Shown here piece by piece: positions 20,990 to 31,929 of a DNA stretch of 64,000 nucleotides. Origin of the DNA: Clusia tigrina (lineage: Eukaryota; Arthropoda; Insecta; Diptera; Clusiidae); contig CAKKTE020000077.1 in the NCBI GenBank assembly GCA_920105625.2, forward strand, positions 2,337,723 through 2,401,722, given 5' to 3'. Position numbers and translations under genes: made by a program. Numbering within the stretch: the stretch's first letter is position 1; each line of letters starts with the position of its first letter. Below the pieces are notes generated by a model that did not search any database, was not told the origin of the DNA, and saw only the letters and a list, made by a program, of their open reading frames with translations.

Positions 20990-22343
20990 TTGCCTGGGCA
21001 TCAGGGGTGCTGATTGATTATCTGGAGGACACGGATATAATGTTGGAATCCCTGAATGAAGCGTGGTTCTCTAAGAACGAATGGGTAGTCGTGTCGGAGT
21101 TACGTAAGACTAGCATAGAACCTACACAGGAGCAACTCGAAATAATACAAGTAAAAGAGACCCGAGTTATGCGGGTGCCAAGGAAATGCGGTCGACCGGG
21201 ATGCTCAACGACAAAGGTGTAAAATATCAGCAAAAGAAGCAGAGTCTATGGTAGCAGGACTCAAGAGAAATGCGAAAGTTTTATCAATACAACTCAACAT
21301 TCACAGAGGGAAAAGGTCACTAATGGATGTTGGTGGGGAATTGTTAAAATGGGCAATTGGAACGATGGACCACAAGTATGCCGATGAAATATATGACCAT
21401 TTACGAGAACTTGGAGCCTAACAGACTAGAACAGTTACGGTCTTAACTAAAGAAATTACTATACTAGGCGCAAGTTACACAGTTCTGAATAACACTGTAA
21501 ATGAAACGTTCACAAATATTAATCACTTACAGTCTGCAATCAGAACGCTAAGAGGACACTAGTTAGAGATTAACGCGACCCTATCACAGCTCATAAGCTT
21601 GCAATATATAATCACGGAACAAATAATGTACCTGCAAAGCCAAGAAAATCTGGAAATGGCCATCGTTGATGATTTATTGCATGGGAAATTACATCCCCTG
21701 GCGAAAAACTCTAGACGCAATCAACTGGTATGCTAGGCAACCCGAGAGAAAATGCGGACTAGCGACGGTGCGAGCGGCCCCATCAGCTCGAGATTTCACA
21801 GTAGTGATGCTAATACCAATAGCGAACGCATACACTCTCTACAGAAATACCCCATTCCCAAACATTTAAAAGGAAATTGGAATATAGTACCAAAAGTAGA
21901 GTACGATTATATAGCGGAAAACTATACACATGATTCCTACATTGGTATATCTATCATAGAAAATGAACAGTGCAAGATGACCAACAGAACGCATGTGTAC
22001 GCATACAGGAAAAATACTAACAAGAGATAGTAGTATCTGTGAAATTGAAGTTCTGAAACACGAACAGGAAAAATGCGGATATGTTGTAGTTCCAGCAATA
22101 GGAAGGATGTTAACAGCAACGAAGTCACTAAATCGTTGGTTCTTTCATTTCAATATACAGACAAGCTTGACGGCCGTTTGCCAAGCGAAGACAATGTGTC
22201 TTGAACTAAGAGGAACAGGGTTTATCCACAACGGACCAAAACGGCAGCAGAACTCCGTCGTATGCTCGACTCTCCAAAAACCAACGCGTACACTCCAGAA
22301 ACTCCCGTATGAGAACAATACACAAGATCCCTCAGTAAAACAC
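20990..22343 (+). pseudogene. env1: retroviral/errantiviral-type Env (F-like) remnant
   Basis: This is a relic of a fusion glycoprotein of the type carried by insect LTR retroviruses and shared with baculovirus F proteins. A basic cleavage-site-like RGKR precedes a fusion-peptide-like segment (SLMDVGGELLKWAIG, then TMDH) near 21310-21370. Downstream are a heptad-like helical region (LQSAIRTLRG, LISLQYIITEQI), DDLLHGKLHPL, and a cysteine-containing ectodomain (CKMTNRTHVYAYRK, EQEKCGYVVV) up to 22340. Several frame changes occur. No membrane anchor is visible because LINE M begins at 22344. It is related to env2 at 58966. Confidence 0.7.
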
Positions 22344-22576
22344 CATGGTAATGGTAATGGTTGTACAGGTTAGGCTAAGATCTTTATGCACTGCGACCAA
22401 CTTGATCTATTGTGCGTTCCTTCGTACTTAATTATTTAGTATACTTAGTATATCAAGGAATCGAACCAACTCCTTTGGAGGGAGCATTTGAAGGTCTTCA
22501 TCTTCTAGTATATAGAAATCGAAGATCCTGTGTCTCCTGTGGCCTAATGCATCACAGTTGGTGATTTGGTGTCCAA
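22344..22576 (-). pseudogene. LINE M: ORF2 C-terminal end and 3' tail
   Basis: On the minus strand, reading from 22576, the frame gives GHQITNCDALGHRRHRIF followed by DFYILEDEDLQML and VRFLDIL, then stops near 22430. This continues the cysteine motif left at 31930-31960 (CRFYCDEEESMG), completing the C..C...H...C pattern seen at the C-terminus of RNase-H-bearing LINEs. The tail ends in a repeated ATTACC at about 22345-22360, beside env1, so M was probably inserted into env1. B2 interrupts M between the two parts. Confidence 0.7.
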
Positions 22577-22737
22577 TGTTGGGGTCCGTGTTTGGTTGAC
22601 GGGGGACGTCCTTCTGCTGTGCGCGTGTGGCTGAAAACCCTAAATCACTCTTTGGAAAAATCACCACATTACACTTTTAGTTTCTAAATCACAAGCCATT
22701 TATTCTTACAAATACTAATTCTTATATACTATTTCTT
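22577..22737 (-). repeat. B2 3' LTR fragment
   Basis: Plus-strand TGTTGGGGTCCGTGTTTGG and the following 140 bases match 31448 onwards with small changes. After about 22737 the match stops at a T-rich tract, so roughly two-thirds of the LTR is deleted. Confidence 0.8.
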
Positions 22738-23276
22738 CTTTTTTTTCAAATTCGCCTTATTTGGGTTCTATTATTGTTTTCTTTTTATTTTTTGTTTTGT
22801 GTTCTTTTGGTTTATTTTTATTTTACTACTTCATTTTATAGTTTGTTTTTTTCTTTTGTTTTGTTCTTTTAGTTCTAATTTTTTTTTTTAGTTATATTCC
22901 CCTTTTTATGTTTGGTCTTTCATCGACTCTTTTCTCACTGACGTATATACAATCAAAATTACAAACTAATTACATATTTAGGTAATGCTACGCTTTCATG
23001 AATACGGTCGTCTGCAATTGTTGGTCCTGGTAATGCCCGTCCTGCTAGAGTGAAGTCGCTCGATGAACTCAGCATACCCCTCCCTTCTTTCTGGATCGGT
23101 ACGTACAAAGATGTTATAGGTTGGCGACTTGGTTTGCCATTAAAACTTTGCTTTTAGTAGCCTTCTTCTTTCCATTTATATAGCGTGCCCTACGGCTGTA
23201 GGTGGTACTGCCTCTGCTTATAGTATTCAACTTGTAAAAAACATTTGGAATACATGAGAGATTACAATACTCCTTC
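22738..23276. other. T-rich noncoding stretch
   Basis: The first part is strongly T-rich on the plus strand (TTTTT/TTTTG runs to about 22920). No gene, repeat unit or LTR end could be recognised. It lies where the missing outer part of the B2 3' LTR and any env should be. Confidence 0.4.
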
Positions 23277-23651
23277 TTACTTTGCAGCAATGCGTTTTAT
23301 GGTGGAATTGTTACTCTTTGGCTTTCTCATAATTTTATTTTTTCTTTCGTTGCCTTCGATATGTACACTATCGGTATTTCTCTGAGATACACTCTTAATG
23401 AGGTAATCTGTGTACACTGATCGGATACCAGTCTCTGTGTCCTCTTGTATTAAATCATATTTCATATATAAATCACATTTCATATGTTCACACTCTAAAT
23501 TGGACATATACTTCAATGAAGCAATTAACTTCCGTAGGCCAAATTTCTTCTGCTTATTATATTTGGTTACAGTCACCCTCCTTAAGCTTTTACCCATCTT
23601 CAACTTATCCAAAATCGATTCTGTTGAGATTGTGATACACTGGGTGGACAT
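23277..23651 (-). CDS. Hypothetical ORF, 124 codons, unrecognised
   Basis: The ATG at 23651 opens a lysine- and serine-rich basic protein with two Cys residues near the middle (NLECEHMKCDLYMKYD). No domain, signal peptide or membrane segment is seen. It lies in the part of B2 between the post-pol spacer and the 3' LTR fragment, where family B is expected to carry env, but shows no resemblance to env1 or env2. It may come from an unrecognised insertion, and the ORF could be chance in AT-rich DNA. Confidence 0.25.
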   Translation of the reverse strand: MSTQCITISTESILDKLKMGKSLRRVTVTKYNKQKKFGLRKLIASLKYMSNLECEHMKCDLYMKYDLIQEDTETGIRSVYTDYLIKSVSQRNTDSVHIEGNERKNKIMRKPKSNNSTIKRIAAK

Positions 23652-25281
23652 TGTAATATAAAATTGTCCAATTCAAAGCAAGACTCCGCAAGGAAACTTG
23701 TTTATTTTTCGTTGCTTGTCAATATCTCATCCACAACGCGTTCAAATGCTGCGGCCATATGCCGTTTCACAAAGAAAAATAACTCCGTCACCATTCATCC
23801 CCAATCCAATATATTGGCATCCTTGCGGTCACAACCGGATTCCCAAACCTTGGATAGCTGCCAGAAATCTCTGATTTTCAAAAACACATCTTTCCGAATA
23901 ATACGTTTGTCACATCATCAAAAAGGAATACTTACAATAATTTTCTTAATTTTCTAGTTAAGATTTCAATTTGATATTTTTCTGTTTAATTTTAGCCGAA
24001 CATTTCATAAGTTAATTTCATAAATCAATTTCAAAATTGTATAATATTTATACAAATATACTACATATACTATATATACTCTTGGGTATAATTTTCCTAT
24101 TTAGTATAATTTGTGTTTTCTTTGGATTATTACATTTCTTTCTTTATAAATTTAGAATTTAAATAGATAATTTCTGTAACATTAATTATTTTCTAAACTA
24201 CCTTTAATTTTAATCTGAACTTTTACACAGATTATAATTTTTTTAATCTTTAACTTTTCTTAAACATACAAACATTTCTTGAATATATTAAAAAAAAACA
24301 AAATTTCTATAATATGCTTATTCTATAATTGAATGCTATATCATTCAATTTGCGTCCACTCGTCTTTTCCCCTTATATTCTTGGATTCGCTACTGCATCA
24401 TAGAGGAAAAGAGGACTGGACTATGTGTTATTATTGCCATATAGGGCATCAGTTTGGCTTCGATAAATTTTCCGTGCTCTTTTTTAATACGTGAGCTATC
24501 ACCCATTTCAGTTTGAACAAATTCATTTGTCCTCTGACATAAAACAGAATATTTAAGATAAACTCGTTTATGTAAAAACATTGTCCATTGCATGACTGAA
24601 CTCTTCATTGCATATACTACTCTATATATTTAAATTTTACTACTAGCCCGGTATGTATATATCCATTAACAAGTGTAGTACATACATTCAAGGCATTTTA
24701 TAATTAATTGTTTAAAATTAATTGCTACAGTTATTACCTAATGTGTAATGGTAAGCTAAATATATTGTTCTAATTCAATATACGAGTATGTATATACTCG
24801 TATATACATTACTATTCCCCACACGCTAATTTCCTAAGCGATAAACCGAAAAAAAAATCTATGTATATTTACATGTCGCCTGCTACAGTATGTAAATATC
24901 TGCAAAAATATAGTTACGTACATACCCATTCCTCTTAACTAGAATACTTACTTCTTTAAATATACGTTCGTACATTCACTCTGTATATTATACACATATA
25001 TTTACATATATACTTACTTCACCACCGGTGCCGTTGCCTGGCGTTAACGCTTATTCGTCGAATTTCATTGCATACACTGCCGTATGTATGTATGTACATA
25101 TTTGAAGTTAAGTTTTATAATACTTACCCACGACTGTCTTATGATTTTATATTTTAATTACGTGCAATGAACCCGTTTCTTATTATTTAATATATAAAAA
25201 ATATTTTTCTCTACTGTGCTTCGTTCGGCCATAGTGCCTAATAAGCACATTTTGCTTACGTCAATTATACTCGCTCGATTT
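23652..25281 (-). other. B2 post-pol spacer, AT-rich, noncoding
   Basis: From about 24250 to 25281 the complement matches the B3 spacer. One landmark is the block around GATATAGCATTCAATTATAG (near 24330); another contains GTTGCCTGGCGTTAACGC. TATG and TATA tracts are common. From 23652 to 24250 no match to anything else in the window was recognised. Small ORFs here are not supported. Confidence 0.55.
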
Positions 25282-25899
25282 TCAGTGGCTCACTTCTACT
25301 GGCCTTGACTTTGAGAATCGGAGCTGTGTGTTATCCGATATACACACGTACATGTTTACGTTGTTATTCTTGTATTTACAATTGTAAAGCACTGTTAACA
25401 CATGTCTTAAGTTGTGTGATCTAATGTGGAACAATTTCAACAAGTTATTGAAGTTATTATGTAGCTTTTTATTCTTGCCCTTAATTGTTACGACTGTTGT
25501 AACTGGGCTGCGGATTTCTGCTACTACATACGGACCTATCCGCACAGGTGAGAATTTGTTTCCCCTAGCCTGATTCTTCATGAGTACTTGATCACCCACG
25601 TGAAAGTTTACTGGATTTATTACCTTGTTATAGGCTTCCCTGGCTACTCGTTTAGCACAATCCTGGTTTTCTCTGACCAACCCGTGCGCTCACTGTAGCT
25701 GGTACTTCTGCACTTAATTGGGATCGTCAGCATTGTATATTGGCGCATACTTTTTTATGTCTCTGAGCATACCTTTCCACCCGTACACTCGCCTAATTCT
25801 GTCATGGGTTTTCCAGAATCCCTGGTGTCCACCTAGGGGTGAATCATGGAAACCCTTTAACACAGCCTGGATATCTTTTTTATCCTCCAGCCATTCCAC
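25282..25899 (-). pseudogene. B2 integrase: zinc-domain start fused by deletion to C-terminus
   Basis: The frame from 25899 reads the start of the integrase zinc domain (FHDSPLGGHQGFWKTHDRI, DIKKYA). It then jumps to PIYNADDPN, which in B1 and B3 lies after the catalytic core. The entire DD-E core (roughly 0.9 kb) is therefore missing. The frame 25680-25282 carries the C-terminal module (VGDQVLMKNQ, IGPYVV, KLHNNFNNLLKLFH). It ends in a 40-residue tail not seen in B1 or B3. Confidence 0.8.
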
Positions 25900-25947
25900 A
25901 TTACTGGCTGTTCGTTCATTGGCATCGAAACCCGCATTGCTAACATC

Positions 25948-26640
25948 TCATGTAACATCAATTTTATCTTCTGGCATTCTCTTGGCCTCCTCCTTATCTG
26001 ACCGTGCTTTGGCCCTTGTTTGCACTACTGATACTTTCTGTGCCTGCGGTACTCTGCTGAGTGCGTCCGCATTCAGATTCTTCTTCCCAGGTTTGTATAT
26101 GATTTCAAAATTATACTCAGACAACTTGTGCCTGAACCGGGCTAGCCTAAACGTTTGGTCTTTCAAATTGGCTATGCCTCTCAACGGCTGGTGATCAGTG
26201 TATATCTTAATTGGGCGACCTAGCAGATATGCCCTAAAATTCTTCGTAGCCCACACTATGGCTAGAAATTCCTTCTCTATTGTAGAGTATATTTTGCCAG
26301 TGTTGCTAAGCGCTCTGCCTGCGAATGCTATTGGTCGGTCATTACCGACTTCCCCTTGTGATAAATCTGCTCTTAATGCTTCATTGCTAGCATCAGTGGT
26401 CAACAAGAAAGTTTGCTCAAAGTCGGGGTACGCCAAAATTGGTGGCGAGTTAATTATTTCCCTTAGCCTCTCGAATGCTTGCTGACGGCTCTCTGTCCAT
26501 TCGAACTTTGCTTATTTTCTTAGCAATTTATTCACTGGCAACGCAATTGCGGCTAGTCCTTCTACGAACTTTCTGTAATAGTTCACTAGTCCTAGGAATG
26601 CTTGCACTTCCTTTTTATTCCTCGGGATTGCTATATTTTT
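25948..26640 (-). pseudogene. B2 RT connection and RNase H
   Basis: The main frame (26436-25948) carries RNase H: LTTDASNEALRADLSQGE with the first catalytic D, STIEKEFLAIVWA with the E, YTDHQPL, and NADALSRV. Upstream, FLGLVNYYRKFVEGL-type sequence can be read in another frame up to 26640. A stop in the connection (from a changed base near 26515) and frameshifts separate it from RT. Confidence 0.8.
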
Positions 26641-27480
26641 AAACGCATTCCACCTTCTGCGGGTCAGGCAGTGCTCCTGCTCTGAGCAACGATGGCCTAA
26701 ATAAACACTCTCTTCGCAAAAATTGACACTTCTCCGTGTTTAATTTCAAATTGTCTTCTCGTAATTTCTGGAGCACCTCGCACAAGCGTTGCGAATGCTG
26801 CTGCAAGTTCTTTCCATAAATTACAGTATCATCCAGATACACAAAACAATCTAACCCTTTGCAAGCCTGTTAGCACATGGTTCATTAGCCGTTGGAAGGT
26901 AGCCGGTGCTCCTGTTAATCCAAACGGCATTCTATTAAACTCATAATGCCCTAAACCGGTGCTGAGCGCGGTTTTCTGCTTATCTTGGTTATCCACTAGA
27001 ACTTGGTGGTAGCCACTCGCTAAATCAAGTGTAGAAAAATATCTACTGTGTCCCAATTGATCCAAAATTTCCTGTATCCTTGGTATCATCAGTGGCGTTA
27101 TTCAGTTTCCTAAAATCAACGACCATTCTCCACTTCTTCTGACCCTGAGCACCTCCCTTCTTTGGTACCAAAATTATTGGTGAGTTCCAAGACGAGATAC
27201 TCAGTGAAATTATGTTATCCTTTAACATTCCTTCCACTTGCCTATTTACCTCATCTTTGTGAGTCTGTGGATATCTGTACTGTTTCTGGTTAATTGGTGT
27301 TTGATCCACTCTAGTAGGTATTTCATGCTCTACCTCTGGTGTATATGTCAACTGGCCTCCTTCCAGCAAAAATATGTCATGGAATGACGCACAAATGGCT
27401 TCTATTGATGCCTTCTCTTCTGAATTTACGCTTGGGTCTAACTTCAGTGATTCTAGCACTCTCTCCATTCTTTTTCTTAT
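26639..27480 (-). pseudogene. B2 reverse transcriptase
   Basis: Frames 27549-27043, 27089-26829 and 26842-26639 together cover RT. They include fingers (ISSWNSPIILVPKKGGAQG), palm (FSTLDLASGYHQVLV, FNRMPFGLTGAPATFQRL) and the catalytic YLDDTVIYGKN, where the second residue after DD is T instead of I. The thumb is frameshifted: RECLFRPSLLRAGALPDP replaces the B1 version REVVYLGHRCSEAGAL. The same shifted reading occurs in B3, caused by the same small deletions. Confidence 0.85.
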
Positions 27481-27500
27481 ATCAACTTGTTTAATCTGAT

Positions 27501-27962
27501 TTACCGATCTATAATTCGGTTCCTTAAAATTATCGTAACTAGTGAACACACAAAAGTAAGGATTCTATTCTTATTATTATCATAGAAAGATAACTGCTTG
27601 TCGAGCGCATCCAGTATGGTGCGGCCCCAAAGATTATCGCGGCCAATTATCCCATCAGCCGGGATACCTTTCCTATCCACTTCCACTGCGTGCACTCTAA
27701 AACTGATACCCTTAACTCCACTGTGCCCTATTCTGAGCGACCCCAATGTCCTAATGCACCCTCCAAACGCTTCGTTAAGCGTTCTTAAGACCATTTGATT
27801 AATGTCTAGCCCCTTCCGTAAAACACTAGATCTTACGAGGCTAGTGTCCGCCCCTGAATCTACTAATAGCACTAGCTTTCCACTCGCTGCCTCCTCGCAG
27901 GGTATCTCGATGAAGGCATCACCTATCCTGCTTATAGCGTAGCAACCTCCTTTTGTTCCCAA
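27501..27962 (-). pseudogene. B2 aspartic protease
   Basis: The frame holds an intact-looking retropepsin core: KLVLLVDSGADTSLV (catalytic D), then GCIRTLGSLRIGHSGV, and ADGIIGRDNLWGRTILDAL. At about 27545 the frame leaves family sequence: some 230 bases of linker present in B3 (from SWQEGTVTRD to PKFPSYDN) are deleted, joining protease to a later part of the linker out of frame. Confidence 0.8.
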
Positions 27963-28102
27963 TATGGACGTGTATGCACTCCCTAACTCTTCGTGATACT
28001 GGAGAGCCTCTTGCTCCTCCTTCTCCTGGACTGTAGTTCCTACATTATTAGTCGCACGTACTTCCGGCGTAATTATTACTCTCTTTCTTTTGGGTTTCCA
28101 GT

Positions 28103-28513
28103 CTACTGGCCTCGACTGGGCCGCTGGAAGTTTCCCTGGTTCCTTTGTTGGGATTGCCTATCCCTGAATTCCGCTGCCCGATGTCCCATTCGTCCACATG
28201 AGAAGCATCTCAATCCCTGTATATTATTGCCTATCCTTGGTTCACTTCTAGAATCCCAACTTGGTCGCTGCTGACCACTCCCAGTTTTGAAAGGATTTCT
28301 TCCTTGGTTAATTCCTTCCGTTGAATTAACTAGGGGACTACTGAAGTTACCCCTGCTGTCCCTCAAAGGTGGAACCGGGCGCCTCGTAGCTGGATGCCTA
28401 CTTTGATCCCATTTAGTGTCTACTTGCCTCATGACCGTAAGTTTGGCACTCCATACAGTAGGGCGTGTTTTTCCGTGTAACGCATTCATCCCTTGTGTGC
28501 CCTGGCTTATCAC
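28103..28513 (-). pseudogene. B2 Gag C-terminus with CCHC-like motif
   Basis: This frame continues Gag after a frame change at about 28413. It contains CFSCGRMGHRAAEF, a zinc-knuckle-like motif whose last Cys is Phe, and ends SRGQ just before pol. Pol is in the -1 frame, which fits normal gag-pol frameshifting in this group. B3 has the same layout at 54038-54448. Confidence 0.65.
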
Positions 28514-30332
28514 AGAATGAGCAAATGGGTTTCCTTGACTGGAACCTCCGAACCAGGAATTCCTGGTCTCTTTGTTCCGGAAATTGGCCCATCAATCTAC
28601 CGACTCCACATCTGTTTTGCTGCTGTACTGTTCCTACCTCTGCTGGAGCAGTCGCCCAGCAGATTCCACCTGTTGTCGTTCGCTGTTGTATTGCTGTTTC
28701 AGCGAACGAGGCCACTTCCACTAGCTCTGCCATACTCCTCGGCGTGAGAGTAAGAGTATAATTAGCTAAGTCCCTATTTATCAGGCCTGCCTTGAACACA
28801 GAAATCCAAGTCCGTTCTACTTGAGCCTTGTATGCTGCAACATTTTCTGGAAACTGCCTATTGGCTTCCGTCTCAGCAGCATTCCCTAGAGACTGGAGCC
28901 TTCGTCCCCAGGCTCTCAATTCCTCCCTCGGTGTTGATTCCTGAATTTCCCTGAATTCTGCCAGGGTGCTTACTGAGCTATGCACCAGTAAATCAAAAGT
29001 ATCACCTGTGGTTCTTTGCCTAATACACTTTATTAAATGTTCCCCGTCCGCTTCCGGAACACTCTGTTGCGCTAGCTCACAACCTTCTTTAAAGCGCCGG
29101 ATCTCAGTTCTCAGATCATACAACTCGACTCCTGAGAACATGGGCACCAACTTCTGCACCGCATGAGCAACTTCCAGAATGCCCATTTTATTCCTTTGTG
29201 TTTTCTCAATTGCTGGTAAAACCTTAGCTTTATTAATCTCTTTGGTAGTTTCCAAATTCACTTCTCCCGGATCTGAGAGGTAATTGGCCAGTGACGGACT
29301 CAAACTAGTTAGTCTTCGATTGTTTGTTCTTACTGGCGAAATATTGTCCCCAGTATCGGGACTTTGCTGCACTGTTACCGCTTCCGGCTCCTCTGGCGGA
29401 TATCCCTGATTTTCGTTATTTATCGGGCTTCCCGGAGAAAAAGGCTCGACACCGACTTCAGATGCGCCAAACAAAAATTCCGCTTGCTTTTCTTCACTAA
29501 GTACTAATTTTGGCTTCACCATGCGGCTTATCCCTTCTGGTGTTAAATATTCCGGCCAACGTACTTCCGGAGGCAATGTCAATACTGTCTGCGTAAATCC
29601 AGCCGATGCTGATTTTGATCTCTCCCTATTCAGTGAGGTCCTATTGGTCGCCCGTCCTCTTTTCAATTCCACACACTCCTTTTCCAACAGCGTTGCTGCT
29701 TCCTCTGTTTCCGTCAATCTGTGACAAAGTTCCTTTACCTTCTTCTCAAGATACTCTTTTTGTGCTCTCAAATCTTCTGTTTTCTTATGAAAATTGAAAA
29801 ACTTTTCTTCTGTTCTTCTTTGGATTGCCGTAAAGGCTTGATCCGCTATTTCTAATGGTGACACAGCTCCTCCGGCATTCGCCTGCTTCCACAATTCCTG
29901 AGCTTCTTCCCTGCTCGTACTCGCTTCGAACTGGTCAAATATTTTCCCAGTAAACAGTTCCACCTCTGACTGCATTGATTTCAATCTGTTCCTTACTTCC
30001 TCGTCTGGTGAAACCAAACTCACAGTTTGTTGTCCTAATTCCACTAATTCAGAACTAAATGTATCTGCCCATTCTTTGACCAGACTATTTATGTAGTCTG
30101 CGTAATTTTCCGCAAAATATTTTCCCTTGCCGTACTCAACTGCGTGAGGCAACAGCAGTCCGTGATTATTGTTGAACTCTCTCCCCAGATTTTGCAACTG
30201 TGTTATTCGCTTGCGGTAATACACGTTGTCCTTACGTAACCTGCCGTCTTTCTTAAAATTACGGACCAATTTTTCAATCGCTTCTCCAATTTGCTCCTGC
30301 ATCAGCAGTAATCCTTGCGCTTCATTCGTCAT
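28413..30332 (-). CDS. B2 Gag main frame (long coiled-coil Gag)
   Basis: From an ATG at 30332 there are about 639 codons. The N-terminal 240 residues are rich in charged heptads (coiled coil expected around KEYLEKKVKELCHRL and LTETEEAATLLEKE). A VRWPEYLTPEGISRMVKP block and a capsid-like region follow (MFSGVELYDLRTEIRRFKEG, LLVHSSVSTLAEF). Two knuckles close it: CSFCDKPGHTRDEC and CMECQTYGHEASRH, where His replaces the last Cys. The TAA right after it is shared with B3 and cuts off the third knuckle. The left arm of the large inverted repeat begins inside codons 4-5. Confidence 0.8.
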   Translation of the reverse strand: MTNEAQGLLLMQEQIGEAIEKLVRNFKKDGRLRKDNVYYRKRITQLQNLGREFNNNHGLLLPHAVEYGKGKYFAENYADYINSLVKEWADTFSSELVELGQQTVSLVSPDEEVRNRLKSMQSEVELFTGKIFDQFEASTSREEAQELWKQANAGGAVSPLEIADQAFTAIQRRTEEKFFNFHKKTEDLRAQKEYLEKKVKELCHRLTETEEAATLLEKECVELKRGRATNRTSLNRERSKSASAGFTQTVLTLPPEVRWPEYLTPEGISRMVKPKLVLSEEKQAEFLFGASEVGVEPFSPGSPINNENQGYPPEEPEAVTVQQSPDTGDNISPVRTNNRRLTSLSPSLANYLSDPGEVNLETTKEINKAKVLPAIEKTQRNKMGILEVAHAVQKLVPMFSGVELYDLRTEIRRFKEGCELAQQSVPEADGEHLIKCIRQRTTGDTFDLLVHSSVSTLAEFREIQESTPREELRAWGRRLQSLGNAAETEANRQFPENVAAYKAQVERTWISVFKAGLINRDLANYTLTLTPRSMAELVEVASFAETAIQQRTTTGGICWATAPAEVGTVQQQNRCGVGRLMGQFPEQRDQEFLVRRFQSRKPICSFCDKPGHTRDECVTRKNTPYCMECQTYGHEASRH

Positions 30333-31424
30333 ATCCCAAATGCAAGAGCAGATGGCGTATCCCAATTACAAATAAAAATCCAATAATTGTAAAAACTTGT
30401 TCCAATATTTTATTCTATCTTACTTAATGATTCAAAACAGAGTTATTAACAAAAAACATTCCACCGTAAATTTATCTTTATATACATATTCTGCTATACT
30501 TGTTTTCCATCACAAAGTTCCATATCCGCTGTCTACCGGCGTCCATTAAGTCCTTCCATCACTGCAAATTGGTCCTTGACTTCCTCACAGATACTCCTTG
30601 TTTTCCTCACATATATCCCTATATCCCAATCACCAACTTTAATACTCCCAAAATTGGATTTACAGGCAAAAATGTCTTGATTCATTCCCGGAAATTTGAA
30701 TCCATATTTAATAAAAAAAAACCCGTAACGTATGCGACATGTAATAATAGCATTTACATGTTTTCTTCAACATTGCTACGCAAATTGTAGTTTTGGAACT
30801 ACACAAACTTTGATGCAACAACACGTGTTGTCTGCATCTCTTCACCTAATACCCTAAACTCAAAATGCCAAATATTTAAATCAATCTTTATTTTGATTTC
30901 AAAACAATATAAATTGAATCATATAAATGTCCCTACTGACAAACAAAAACAAATCCTCTATCATAACCGTACGAACCCTATACCGTGGCACGTTCTTTCC
31001 GAACCAAACTAACCGGTATACACAAGTTCGCAATTCAATAACGCAAAATCCGTGAATAAACAGACACGTCCCACATCCCCCGAGAATGCTGAAACAAGAA
31101 GTAAGAAAAAATATAAGCCTAATCTCAGTGAAATAAACCTATACAACCTGACCATTAAAAATTTTCGAGGATCAACCTAGTGTCACCTAACCGCAGCGAC
31201 TATTCAGCCCCGATGCTGCTTCTTCTGCATGACCGGCGCAAAAGCGCCCACACGGCCACCGAAGAAGCGTCGACAAAATGCACTTAAATACTAAAGTATC
31301 CTAATATAAGCATACTCACCAATATCCTTGCTCCCTCCATTGAACTCCTTTTAGATGGTTATCCTAATGGTTTCCTGTTGGTGGATTCCCGCGTAGGAGT
31401 GCTCTTTTCCTAGCACTCGACGTT
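30333..31424 (-). other. B2 5' leader, noncoding
   Basis: No credible ORF lies between the PBS and gag. The whole leader is inside the left arm of the inverted repeat and is copied at 33671-34763. Landmarks are the palindromic ACACGTGT near 30820 and the GC-rich TTTTGCGCCGGTCATGCAG region near 31230 (minus). Confidence 0.7.
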
Positions 31425-31444
31425 GGATCCTACCGGCTGCGCCA
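31425..31444 (-). promoter_or_regulatory. B2 primer-binding site (serine-tRNA type)
   Basis: On the minus strand TGGCGCAGCCGGTAGGATCC begins three bases after the LTR. It resembles the serine-tRNA PBS reported for the 297/17.6/ZAM group. Confidence 0.75.
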
Positions 31445-31447
31445 AAA

Positions 31448-31929
31448 TGTTGGGGTCCGTGTTTGGTTGACATGGGGCGCCCTTCTGCTGTGCGCGTGTG
31501 GCTGAAAACCCTAAATCACTCTTTGGAAAAATCACATTACACTTTTTTTTAAATCACAAGCCATTTATTCTTACAAATACTAATTCTTATATTCTATTTC
31601 TTAACAGTCATCTCAGTCTGTGAACTGACCTTTCTGGTGTTCCAGTTCCGCACCTGCTAATTGGTGTCAGTTGGCTTGACCAACTGACCTAGTATGAAAT
31701 TGACGACGCTGCATTACAATGCCCTCGTCGAATCGACTGCGGAACTGTATTACCCTAAAAGTTTACTTAAAACATTACACAGATCATATTAACTTATACT
31801 TGGACCCTAAAAGTATGTTCTATTCTTAAATAACGATTAGCACATGCTAATCCAACAGAGTGTGGCATCTATTAGGAGTCGATACTGTGAGTCAGCTACT
31901 CGTAGGTAGCTTGATTCTAACTCACAACA
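31448..31929 (-). repeat. B2 5' LTR (482 bp, reference B LTR)
   Basis: On the minus strand it runs from TGTTGTGAGTTAGAATC to GGACCCCAACA, with perfect short inverted ends (TGTTG...CAACA). One edge abuts the PBS and the other abuts LINE M RNase H sequence. An exact-length inverted copy lies at 33166-33647. Confidence 0.9.

Larger units (their letters stand above)
22577..31929 (-). mobile_element. Element B2: gypsy-family B retrotransposon inserted in LINE M
   Basis: Minus orientation. The 5' LTR (31448-31929), serine-type PBS, leader, gag, protease, RT, RNase H, partial integrase, spacer and a truncated 3' LTR (22577-22737) are present. LINE M coding sequence resumes across it, which fixes both ends. 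Large deletions remove the protease-RT linker and the integrase catalytic core. B2 shares small frame-disrupting deletions with B3. Target duplication is imperfect (TATGG-like on one side, TTGG on the other). Confidence 0.85.

Noticed and set aside
22428..22667. A 79-codon minus-strand ORF as an independent gene
   Set aside because: Its first part is B2 LTR and its second part is the C-terminus of LINE M; it is an accidental fusion across an insertion boundary.
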